From: Sphaeroforma arctica JP610 | Lineage: Eukaryota; Opisthokonta; Ichthyosporea; Ichthyophonida | Assembly: GCF_001186125.1 (NCBI RefSeq) | Contig: NW_014040512.1 | Location: forward strand, 15,979 to 59,685 | Reading direction: 5' to 3' | DNA length: 43,707 bases | In this document: positions 1 to 9,575 of the stretch, in pieces | Layout of the letters: each line of letters starts with the position of its first letter | How positions within the stretch are numbered: the stretch's first letter is position 1 | Notes under the pieces: model-generated | The model's input: the letters and a program-made list of their open reading frames with translations, nothing else | What the model was told of the DNA's origin: nothing | Databases searched by the model: none | Translations under genes and position numbers: made by a program

Positions 1-196
1 ATGTGTGTGTGTATGTGTGTGAGTGTGTGTGTGTGTGTACTTGTGTGTTTGTGTGTTTGTGTGTGTGTGTATGTGTGTACGTTTGTCTGTGTGTGTATGT
101 GTTGGTGTGTGTGTGTTTGTGTGTATACGTGTATGTGTGTTGTTGTTGTGTGTGTGTGTATACGTGTGTGTGTGTGTGTACGTGTGTGTACGTATG
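1..196. repeat. (TG)n-rich microsatellite
   Basis: Almost uninterrupted TG/GT dinucleotides with occasional TA, TT and CG interruptions fill the left edge. Open frames through it encode only Cys/Val-rich low complexity and are not genes. Confidence 0.95.
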
Positions 197-412
197 CATA
201 TGAATACATTTTGTGGTGAAATTCAATAGACTGTATGAACTACTAATCTTTGACAGTATGCTCATCATGTCTGCAACAATATATGGGCTTTAATGTTGTC
301 AAAATTTTGGCGTACTACAGAAGGAAGCAGCGAACAAAAGCCTTTCATCATTATTATGTTATTTATTCTACGCAAGATATAAGGTACCCTTTCCTTGCAA
401 GAGTATTAATAC

Positions 413-498
413 CTGTCCACGTGGTCAGCAGTTTCATCCTCCTCTGAAGTAGATGCGGCACGTTTCCGATATGCACGAGCGTTGCCTCTTTTTGCCAT
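413..498 (-). CDS. possible first exon of an unidentified minus-strand gene (partial)
   Basis: On the minus strand an ATG at 498 in a good context opens a short basic-then-acidic sequence. It starts MAKRGNARAYRKRAASTSEE and continues DETADHVDR. It reaches a consensus-like donor (ACAG followed by GTATTA at 412-411) just before a TAA. A basic RKR cluster followed by Ser/acidic residues at the extreme N-terminus is typical of several nuclear proteins; human GCFC2 and C9orf78 start in a similar way. The stretch is too short to assign a family. The rest of the gene would lie left of the window, beyond an intron containing the TG microsatellite. The E2F-type palindrome at 797-810 lies about 300 bp upstream and could belong to its promoter. 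It could also be a chance open stretch. Confidence 0.3.
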
Positions 499-796
499 GG
501 TGTAAACAGGTCTATACAGTTGGTGTGTGTGTGGAACGTTCGCTCGTGTACTAAATATGTTAGAGTATTTTACACTACAGTATCTGTATGCATCAATATA
601 TTGTAAATAGTACAATACGCTACCCCTCGAAAAGTCATAACCCGCCTGCTTAACTAATACCTGAGGGAATAATACTGAACAACAGCAACTACCGATCAGT
701 TTAATTCGCCGTGATGCGAATTAATGAAGCGTCAGTGATTCGGAGAAGTTTAATATTCCCACATGATGTCGATGTTGATGTTGTTTGATACACAAA

Positions 797-810
797 TTTT
801 GGCGCCAAAA
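797..810. promoter_or_regulatory. E2F/DP-type palindromic site
   Basis: The sequence TTTTGGCGCCAAAA is a perfect palindrome containing the E2F consensus TTTSGCGC on both strands, followed at once by another GGCG (AATGGCGAC). Partial TTTTGGCG copies also occur near 305 and 2641. The site lies in the spacer upstream of the possible minus-strand exon ending at 498. No footprint or expression evidence is available. Confidence 0.45.
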
Positions 811-1376
811 TGGCGACAGGCTTAATATACGAATATTGTTCATAATAGCCGCCTCATAGGCTTATAGCCATTGATCATATTGTTCAGGTTTTCGTTCTTT
901 TTTAAATGAAGTTTTAATGTTCAATTCAGAAGGCTATGATTTTAACCAGAACAAGGCACTCCGATCGGTGTGTTATGTTCAAGGCCCTGAGTCCTAAGAT
1001 GCCTCCTTTCTCCACTCTCAACCCTCAAGTCGTAGTATTTATGGGTGTGTTTGTGAGTTAAGAACATAAATACGTGATCTGCAGTAGGATCCAAGAAATA
1101 TATTATCTTTATGTATTTTAAAAAACAAAATTCTGTAGCGACCCACCATGTGAGAAGTCGTGACGACCGTATGCAATTGGCGACCCGGCAAGGAGCTACA
1201 GCTAACAAGAGTTCATAGTCTCCACTAGTATTATATCAGAACTTCAACATGCTCAACAATTACGGCGCCTGGTCAGTAATACTCTTCCTCTCACGAGTCT
1301 AATCCGAACTCGTGTATTGCAGTATGGCATATAGACCTTTTGTGGGATAAACATAGAATTGCAGGCTGACTAACAG

Positions 1377-1490
1377 GTGAATTCCTATGCTGGAAAGAAA
1401 AATGCCCTGTGTAAAATACCACCTACAGTATCCAAAGAAGTGATCTCTGTCAGAAAGCATGCAAACCCTAATGCTATAAAACACTATGAG
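1377..1490 (+). other. unassigned exon-like segment (38 codons)
   Basis: An open stretch of 38 codons is bounded by AACAG upstream and GAG followed by GTATGT downstream, phase 0 at both ends. The encoded peptide is Lys-rich and not low complexity (it contains KKNALCKIPPTVSKEVISVR). I do not recognise it and found no partner exons on either side, so it may be chance or a gene remnant. Confidence 0.2.
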
Positions 1491-1705
1491 GTATGTTACA
1501 GATATGATGGCATAGATGCTGATTCAAATAATAAAGCAGGCCATATAAGGTCGAGACAAAGTAAACGATAGGGGCAAGTTGTACGATAGAATAATATGAC
1601 TGACTATATTTCTGGTAGTTGGTTTTCGAAAGTACAGAATACGTACCGAATATATTATATAGAAATCTAATTTTGAAATCAGCAATACAGTAACGACAAT
1701 ATTAT

Positions 1706-1996
1706 AAATATGTATATATATATATATATGTTTGTGTGTGTGTGTGTGTGTATGTGTGTGTCTGTTTGTATGTATATATATATATATATATATATACTCG
1801 ACGCCTTCGACCATGAGAATGTATGTCTCCAGGGTCTCATGTCAACGTCTTGTTCTCTCCACATCTGTAAGCCGCTGACTCTTATAATATATATATATAT
1901 ATATATATCTATACATATATGTGTGTGTATGTATGTATGTAGTATGTATCTACGTTTGTATGGATGTAAGTGTATAGATATAAATATACATATATA
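1706..1996. repeat. AT/TG microsatellite blocks
   Basis: There are two blocks of (AT)n with embedded (TG)n, at about 1708-1799 and 1885-1996, separated by about 85 bp of ordinary sequence. All open frames here translate to Tyr/Ile or Val/Cys low complexity. Confidence 0.9.
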
Positions 1997-2077
1997 TACT
2001 TGCAACCGTTAGTTCTTTTAAACTGAGATGAAACACTGTGCAGTAGAATATAAAATATAAAGTTCAGAACCCGACAC

Positions 2078-2217
2078 GCCCACTATCACCACAAACTATA
2101 AGGATAAGGATGGATACGGACAGATAAGGATATACTGATATTCACAAATAGATAAACCTCTAGGCTCTGGCGTCACACCCACTACCGCCACACAATTGAC
2201 GGATATTGATGATGGAT
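2078..2217. repeat. diverged direct repeat, about 100 bp apart
   Basis: Two related stretches start with CCCACTATCACCACA (about 2078) and CCCACTACCGCCACA (about 2177) and run into GGATAAGGATGG-like sequence. They look like an old tandem duplication with a unit of about 100 bp. The rest of 1997-2560 shows no gene that I can support. Confidence 0.35.
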
Positions 2218-2569
2218 AAGGTACATATAATATGTTTATATATGCACACAGTACATAAATTTTAATAAATGAATAAACATCATGAAGCCTGGCAAGTGGC
2301 GGGATCAGATGTGGAGTCTTGGAGATGCATTGCCATCATTCAAGTCTCATGAAGTTTGTTTTGAAAAAAGACGTATATATTTACGACAAATGTAGATATT
2401 TAACGATATTTATTTACACTAATGGAAAGAAATGCCAGTGCCCACTGTAGGCCAATTGGAGAGGTGCGTGGTGTTTTCTCTATGTCCTACTAGCTCTCTA
2501 TTTTAAAAAAGCTTTTAAAATTAAAAAACATCATTAACTACACGACCAAAATTGGGAATGGGGCCGTGC

Positions 2570-2604
2570 TTAGGCCTATTTTTGAAGGCCTTCTTTCGGC
2601 CTAA
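2570..2604. promoter_or_regulatory. inverted repeat in the VDAC upstream region
   Basis: TTAGGCC (2570-2576) and GGCCTAA (2598-2604) flank a central AAGGCCTT palindrome, giving nested symmetric GGCC sites about 250-285 bp upstream of the VDAC start codon. A TTTTGGCG element follows near 2641. A promoter role is an inference from position. Confidence 0.3.
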
Positions 2605-2768
2605 AACTCCCAAGTCGCCATGATGATTCGTTGTCGACCGATTTTGGCGTTTACAACCCAAATACAGACATACGAAATTGTTCGTGTATACATTTTCGAA
2701 GTTTCGCGTTTTTCCGCCGGTTTGGGACTTGCGACTTCTTGGAACTCTCCTGTGAGAATTAAGAGGAG

Positions 2769-2780
2769 TATATTTATATA
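2769..2780 (+). promoter_or_regulatory. TATA-like element of the VDAC gene
   Basis: TATATTTATATA lies 76 bp before the ATG at 2856. This distance would allow transcription to start around 2800 with a 5' leader of about 50 nt. It is the best TATA match in the upstream region. Confidence 0.45.
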
Positions 2781-2855
2781 CTTGGTTCACTGGGTAGCAA
2801 AGATACATAGCTACATACGTACTTACCTTTTAATCACTCCACACACCCCTCAAAA

Positions 2856-5474
2856 ATGGCACCTCCCAAGTACGCAGATCTAGGCAAGGCAGCCAAGGAC
2901 TGTCTTTCCAAGGACTTTGTTGTTGGTGATGTCAAGTTCGAAGTTGCCACCAAGACTTCTACTGGAGTGGTATGTTAGTTTTATATTCTTGCCTGTTATT
3001 ACGTATTATTAAAGAGTGTGTATTTATTTAGCAACTTAGTTTGATTGACTAAGAGTACGGTATAACGCATTGTAGGTGCGAGCTAGTTTTAAAATATTAG
3101 ATATTTTAGGGGGATATTTATCTGAAAGTTGATACTCCGGCACTCGGCAACCCGATTCCGACAGGAAGGTGTCGTTTTGACAGTGTGGTCGTTACCAATA
3201 TGCTTTGCAGGGCGTATGTCACCTTGTAATGCTGACTTGTACCTAATATCATGCTTTGAAGCTGGTGACTTGGCTATGCCGTTGTTCGCGTATAGTTCCC
3301 TATTTGTGTTGCATGTTGCTTCGAGTTTGACTGCGACACCCATTGGTTTATTGGTTATTGGCGCGTATGGCGAGTCCTCTTCATTTTTTTGGAACACGAG
3401 ATGTTTGGGAATGTAGTTAGTTTGTGTACATACATTTTAGTCTTCTATTAGTAAAGCATTCGCAAAGTTATTTTCCAGAAACAGTGGTACGCTCCTAGCG
3501 GACAGTAGCGTAGTATTCTGTTCATACTACTAAATATAAGTAGCGGAGTAAGGACTCGGAAGTAGAGATCAAGCAGGCACCGATATTCATATATATATAT
3601 ATATATTGATTAAATTTCTATACACAGGCTTTCAAATATATATATATTGATTAAATTTCTATACACAGGCTTTCAAGACCATCACCACCAAGAACCAGAA
3701 AGACGGTACCGTTGATGGTACATGCGAGGCCAAGTACCTATACAAGCCATACAACCTAGAGGTAACCGAGAAGTGGAGTACCGCTGGTGTGCTACTCCAG
3801 ACCCTGTCCATTGAAGGTCTAGCTGATGGTCTTAAGATTGACAACGATACCTCGTATAACACCAACAACGAGGCCATCACCTCAGTTGTCAAGGTCGACT
3901 ATGTACAGAAGCAAATCCGTACCACCGCTGACGTCAATCTGCTTAAGAAGGTCGTGAACGCCACCAGTGTGTTCAACCACAACCAGGTGTTCGTTGGTGT
4001 ACAGGCTGCTTACGATGGTGCCAATGGTGCCGTTGCATCAAAGACCATTGCCGCCTCTTACATCGCCCCTGATTTCCAGTTCACTACCAGGTATGCTGGT
4101 TATAACTTGTTGTTTGGGTTCATACGTGGGTGGGTTACTCGTAAACCACTTTAATTGCTGTACCTCTTTGTTTATTATATTTTTGGATTTTAAACGCACC
4201 TGTGACTCCACTAATAGTCAATACCCAGAGAGCAATACCAGGTCAAGATTTGAATACTATGAAACTCAAACTTTAGAGTGTGACAGGTGTACATATATAT
4301 GGATATGTTGCGGGGTACGGATGAAACTGAGTTTCACGGAATGTATCCTCGACACTTCACCTAATAATTTAAACTTTACTGTAGGAGAGAACATATTGAT
4401 CTTTTCCTGACAGACTTTTGGTACCGGTCCGTTGTGAAGCGTGTCTGTGTGTTGTCTACAACTTCTGGTATCAATGGTGTCTAAAGAATACACACTATAC
4501 AGCGTGCGGAAATTAGTAGATCTGAAAATTGGAAGTGAATACAGTGTTTCTGTTGCTGCAAGTATGTATAGACAATTCGGGTATGTCATTGTGAGAGGCA
4601 AATCACATATGCAGTTTTTGGACGCTTGTGTTGATTTATACGCTGCACATCTCCACAGTGTTGAACACCACGTGGACGACGTAGAAGACAAAGTCGCATG
4701 TTCGAGGGGGGATCCCTGACCTGCATGCTAAATGTCGATACATACTTAGTGTATTTTTAACTTGAATATCCCTTTACCAGCACTGATGGAGAGAAGGTGA
4801 GCTCTTCACTGCACCACCGAGTGTCTGCACAAACCGTTGCCGCCGTTGCTTTCGGTTGGAAGAAGGGCACCAACGAGACCGACTTCGCTCTTGGTGGACA
4901 CTTCAACTTGGACGCTGGTTCCTTCCTAAAGGTATGTATCGTCTTTCATTTGAATACATGCAACGCGTGCAAGGCAATACATAATTGATACTGTCTTTGT
5001 TTTTTTGAATTTCTGCATGTGTGTTTTCCACGCTTGGAACTTGTCTAAACTGCCAATATTTACACGTTGCACGATCTATCGGACATGTTGATCACTTATG
5101 TATGGTTTGTACTGTTAATATACCCCTTTTTAGATTGCAAGTATGTGTATCGCATTCGTTTAAACGAATGACTGAATATATGCAAACTTTCGATTTTGTA
5201 CACTTGGACGAAAGCCGGCTCATCTTGTAAAATGGGCTGGAAACTGTTATGAGCTGTAGCAGAGTTGTTTAAGACCCGAAACACTTGCTGATTTGCAAAC
5301 TTGCATTGCCTTCATTCACTACAGGCTAAGTTGACACACACCGGTCAGCTGACGTTCGGCTACACTCAGGTAGTCAGCCCCAACGCTAAGGTGTCCGTTG
5401 GTATGAACGTGGACAGCAAGAACCTTTCCACTGATGCGCACAGACTTGGTTTCTCCCTTGTTCTCTCCGCTTAG
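2856..5474 (+). CDS. VDAC: voltage-dependent anion channel (mitochondrial porin), 4 exons
   Basis: This encodes the eukaryotic porin of the mitochondrial outer membrane, which passes ATP/ADP and other metabolites. Exons are 2856-2969, 3669-4090, 4781-4931 and 5325-5474 (stop TAG); phases agree at every junction. The product is 278 aa, against about 283 in animals. Family marks: an N-terminal amphipathic helix segment (YADLGKAAKDCLSKDF); TEKW at residues 71-74, whose Glu72 aligns with the gating and hexokinase-linked Glu73 of mammalian VDAC1; GLADGLKI, matching the ARGLKL-type signature; and a C-terminal GYTQ...HRLGFSLVL end that serves as the beta-signal for SAM-complex insertion. The remaining sequence alternates as expected for a 19-strand barrel. 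The start has CAAAAATGG context. The 3' splice site of intron 1 is tandemly duplicated. AATAAA follows 28 nt after the stop. The family call is firm; exon limits are inferred. Confidence 0.93.
3595..3676 (+). repeat. 41-bp tandem duplication of a 3' splice site
   Basis: Two adjacent copies (3595-3635 and 3636-3676) each contain the AT tract, the branch/acceptor stretch TTGATTAAATTTCTATACAC-AG and the first exon bases GCTTTCAA. Acceptors therefore sit at 3627 and 3668. Only the second gives the VDAC frame. Use of the first would add 41 nt and meet a TAA after eight codons. The copies are nearly identical, so the duplication is recent. Confidence 0.9.
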
Positions 5475-5501
5475 ATTTAACATCCAAATCTCCTATCAAA
5501 G

Positions 5502-5507
5502 AATAAA
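5502..5507 (+). terminator. poly(A) signal of VDAC
   Basis: AATAAA lies 28 nt after the VDAC stop codon, in a position typical for a short 3' UTR. Confidence 0.7.
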
Positions 5508-5512
5508 GGTGG

Positions 5513-5702
5513 TTTACGGAGTTCAGTAAGGGCGTCCAAACTCAGTATCTTCTCATGTTCATAGTTTATTTTGAAGTTCAGTTCATTAGGGGTGAAGGAT
5601 ACATTTTTATAGAGCTCAGTAAGGTCTCTCGTTTGGATTTTATAGCGCACCTTTTGTAGTTTTTGAAGGTCAGTTCACCAGGGATGAAGTGTACGGTGCT
5701 TT
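5513..5702. repeat. two diverged tandem units of about 95 bp
   Basis: The units at about 5513-5607 and 5608-5702 share anchors in the same order: GAGTTCAGTAAGG versus GAGCTCAGTAAGG, then TAGTTTATTTTGAAGTTCAG versus TAGTTTTTGAAGGTCAG, then TTAGGGGTGAAGGATAC versus CCAGGGATGAAGTGTAC. They begin just after the VDAC poly(A) signal and look like an old local duplication. Confidence 0.6.
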
Positions 5703-6805
5703 ACCGTGGATTCTATTCGGCTTGAGCGAAGTACAAGATTTTAGCACCAGTGTCGGTAGTTCAAGCGAGTATCAGTATGATACACATAGTCATGGACTGC
5801 ATCTAGCAATGTACCGTCGAGTGTGTGGGTGCCGCTCTTGACAAGAATGATCCATGACGATATAGCTTCACTTTGACAGAAGCATATTACGGACTCTATC
5901 TCAAAATAATAGATGAACATTGTGCACGGTTGAGAGCCTTACCCATGTAGGGATGAATGAGGGCGGGGGGGGGGGGGTTAGCCTTAAGATTGAAGATGGC
6001 AAATGTGCTTATCTCTTCAGTCCGTATACGACATTGTTTATGCTGCCCTAGATGACTAACCTAGTTGGAATCACCCTTACAGAACATATATATGCTAGTA
6101 TATGATACCCGCCACAGTCGCATCATACTCGGTTTAAAGTTCAATTTAGATAACAAAATACATGACGGAGCATAGGATATTAGAGCTATCGCTCGCATTT
6201 ATTCATAAATTCTTCTCTCGTTAAGAACAGCAAATGTATAAGAGATGCATCTGTACGTCAGTTTCACACCTGGAAGAGATAGCAAGTACATCTACTGTTG
6301 CTATGTAAATATGTATGAGGTGTGCAATATGTAAATTGCTACAAGTGTAGTTTTTCATCATGCAAAGTTGGCCATTTAGCTCGTCCCTTGGCCCATGGCC
6401 CACGCTCTGCGTTTTTTGTATAAAAATCGGCTTTTTCAAAAAAGTCAAACGGACACCAACACAAAAACTGATGACAACAATCCGTCCGATCGATCAGTCG
6501 ATACGAGGGATGTATGTACGTTCTCTACTAATACTCGAACTAAAATTGTGGTAATTTTACTAAAGTAAAATAAATAAACAATAGTGCGCGAGGAATATCC
6601 GCCCATATAAAGGACTTGCGTGTGACGGCGTCCACTTCACACAACGCGTGCTGGGTATGGCTTAGATAGGACTGTGTTGTATAGATAGAGCTTACGTGCC
6701 CGCTGAGCTTATTTGTATTAAACGAAGGTTTTGTGAGTGCGCAAGAGCCTCGAGATGCACACGTAAGTACAAGCAAGCACCGATGACCAGGACTTAGTAT
6801 ACTGT
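5703..6805. other. intergenic spacer, no gene seen
   Basis: I see no supportable coding exon here. The stretch contains a run of 13 G at 5965-5977 and a TATAAA at about 6606 (CCCATATAAAGG) that could be a distal promoter element of the next gene. Confidence 0.6.
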
Positions 6806-6806
6806 C

Positions 6807-6814
6807 TATATAAA
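6807..6814 (+). promoter_or_regulatory. TATA-like element of the SCC2 gene
   Basis: TATATAAA (context CTATATAAAG) lies about 150 bp before the ATG at 6966. A second TATAAA occurs 200 bp further upstream. Transcription start sites are not visible from sequence alone. Confidence 0.4.
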
Positions 6815-6965
6815 GATGATGCCAGAGTATAGTATATAGTATCGTATTCATCGGTGTTTGAATCAGGATACCAGCTGTGTATACGTATACATGTACACTT
6901 GCACGCACACACAAGTGAACCATATCATACATATCTACGGTTATATACATTAACTATCGGCTATT

Positions 6966-9575
6966 ATGGACGAAACGATGGAGGAAGCACACCCCTATGT
7001 GGTCTTTCCAGGAATGATACCACCAGCCTACTTAGCGTCTCAGCTGCCCTTTCCCGCCCCTCTTCCTTTAGATGGGCCAGGGGTGGGTGCACCGAGCACA
7101 TCGATACACTCCATATTAAGAAACGATGCACATGTAACCCCACATAGCCTTGCAGTAGTAGGTGACATGCTGGCAAGTGTGCATGCACGTACGAATGGAT
7201 TGCGTATGCCTAATGCTGTACCGTTCAGTGGTGTGAATGCTAAATCTGCATCAACACCGAGAGTGATATCGGCTGTAATGCAGAAACGTCCGGGTGTGTT
7301 GAACGCGATTGCAAGGGAACGTAATACGGAAGTGCGTGGAATGCAGCGTAACAGCACACATACAAATCAGATGAGCACGGATCAATCTAGTCACTTGTCA
7401 CATGAGAATGTACATGTACAGCAGTCACAGAGACAAAACTACCAGCAACAGCGGCAACACCCACAGATGAAGCAAGAAGGTGGTAGCCACCGAGATATGC
7501 AGCAGGTGCAACCCCAGAAACAACAGCAACAGCACGGTTCTAGCGCAGGACCTCATTCTAGATACAATAACGGTGGTAAGACGACTGCGGGGGAAAGCGG
7601 GTATAGGCCCTCCAGTGCAGGTTATAGAGGATCACACACAAGCACGCACAATCAGACACACGCTCACGCGCATCATCAAACCCAGAACTACAGTAACAGT
7701 ACTACGAACACACACGCAAGTGCACCTGTGCACTCGGAAAACAATATGTCGTTGAAACATGATCCCAATAACCCACGCGTAATACATACAGTCAAGCAGG
7801 AGAGACCGCCCCAGCCCCACGATCGTCACTCGCACGGTGTGCATGCACCTGCAGTCAGGAGTGAGGTATTGGAACATACCAACACCCATGCGAAACACCA
7901 CAAGTATCCCAGAGACTCGGGTAGTGCGTGTATGCTGGGTGCTATTAGAGAGCAGCAGGGCGTTTCGCCTGGGTATGGGCCCAGCCCTGTACCCATAACC
8001 ATTCCACCGGAGTTGGAACAGGTGACCGCAGAGTTTCGCCCGGCTAATGCGTATGTGGAGAACCATGCACCCCACAAACAGGTACACAGCGCACACGGTG
8101 CACGTGAAGGTGTACAGCCTGTGGACAAGGAGGAGGAGGGGCGACAGGTGCTGCAGAAGGGTCTGAAGCGCGATCAGGCACACATGAAAGGTATTGCTAT
8201 CATTGCGGTTCTACAGCTTTGTTACGGTTGTCGAGTACGTTGTGTGTGTATAGAAGGCATGCAGGCGAGGGAAATAAACTCGATTTCTGCATGCTGAATC
8301 AGTTGCGTGTGTGGATGGGGCTGTATATCAAGAGACAGGCATGGCGAACACGTGGCGGTATTTCATTCCAATGTATAATTACGGATTTATGTATGTAGAC
8401 CTGTATGTATGTGTGCGCGTATATGTATTTGCTTTGGCTGGTTGTGCCCCTATGCTCTTGCAAGCCCACTCTACTATTGATCTTTATATCTTATAGAGTA
8501 AAGCATAGGACAGGTATTTGTACTTCGCTGCTACACTTTCCTATGGTGGTGTGTGTGGCTATGGGATTTTCTTGGATTCACACAGTAGACTCGCATTTGC
8601 GAATGTGTATTACTTTTGATACATGGTTCTTTACATATATTTAGATGCAATCATATACTTCTCCAGGCCGCCCAAGGGACTATAGTATAGTGTTTACAAA
8701 ACACTCTATTCTTTGCAAAACACTTCTTTCGCAACGACACATCTAAATGTACGTATTGCTACATAAACTGCCGAATTACGATAAACCTTGAAGTCAGCAA
8801 TACAGGAAATGGTTGCTTATGTGCCGTATTTACCAATGGAACAGAACAGGTCATCGCAGAAACTCTTTCAAACGGGGACTATAAGCATGCATACTTGTAT
8901 AGGCATAGCATCTTATAGATATGGATTCGATAAGATTATCATTGGATTTCGTTAGTCTTTGGTTGCGTTATGAGCTAATAGATCATAACCGCACCACAGG
9001 TACCCATCAAACGCCGCAGAAGCCCTCTAAATCAGCTAAGCTGAGCAGGCGCACATCTTCCTCCAAGAAACGCGATGCAAACTTCGATGGCACGAGATCG
9101 GGTGAGAGTACCCCACGGAAACCTCCGCAAGAGAAGACGCACGTCAGAGGTACGTATGCTTACATGCATATAATTAAACGTATATTTATCGATGCATATG
9201 TATGAAATGATAGTGGGCCTCTTCGTTTATACGTATCTTATTCTGGCCGATCTCTAATCGATGGTCAGTCCAGTGGGCGCAACTGAATGGGAATACGAGA
9301 TCGTTTTATCGGAGCACCGTGCTTGTCCTGATGCCAGTGAGTTGTACACTCTTAGGGTGGCAGCAGTATGCAATTGATAGGTCATTTACTTTTACGGCGT
9401 TGATAAATCAAGTTTATACACTTTTCGCAGATAACACAACACCTGGGAGCAAAAACTTCGGCTCCATAAAGAAACGCGTGGAAGCAATTATCTCCAGTGA
9501 CTCCATGCGCTATGCTGAAACAGGCGATATGACTGACTTCAGAAGCCTACCTCGAAAGAGCCTGACTGAGTTAAG
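6966..9575 (+). other. SCC2: SCC2 exons 1-3: N-terminus and low-complexity linker (residues 1-506)
   Basis: The first 45 residues contain [13 protein letters not shown], closely resembling LLNQLPLPSPLP near the start of animal NIPBL, which is the segment bound by MAU2/SCC4. [17 protein letters not shown] further on matches a second NIPBL N-terminal stretch (AVLARSPNVFREK). From about residue 130 to 300 the chain is rich in Gln, His, Ser and Thr and is presumably disordered. Exon 2 adds basic, Ser-rich sequence ([16 protein letters not shown]) that could act as a nuclear signal. Exon 3 ([15 protein letters not shown]) leads into the folded body. Exon 1 is the largest exon at 1,225 nt. Confidence 0.8.

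Noticed and set aside
1130-1210. GCAATTGGCGACCCGGCAAGG as an LTR end with primer binding site
   Set aside because: A TGG-start motif is present, but there is no second LTR, no coding domain and no convincing tRNA match.
3089-3416. Open frames of about 95-102 codons on both strands within VDAC intron 1
   Set aside because: They overlap each other on opposite strands, match no family I recognise and lie wholly inside an intron whose flanking exons join in phase.
4441-4719. A 92-codon open frame in VDAC intron 2 with a protein-like composition
   Set aside because: It has no credible splice links to VDAC (NIPBL-style phase or family alignment leave no room between strands), no promoter signs and no recognised family. 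Kept only as a curiosity.
8191-8297. Continuation of SCC2 exon 1 to an in-frame stop at 8297
   Set aside because: A donor at 8191 joins in phase with exon 2, which is basic and SCC2-like. The read-through part is Cys/Val-rich intron-type sequence.
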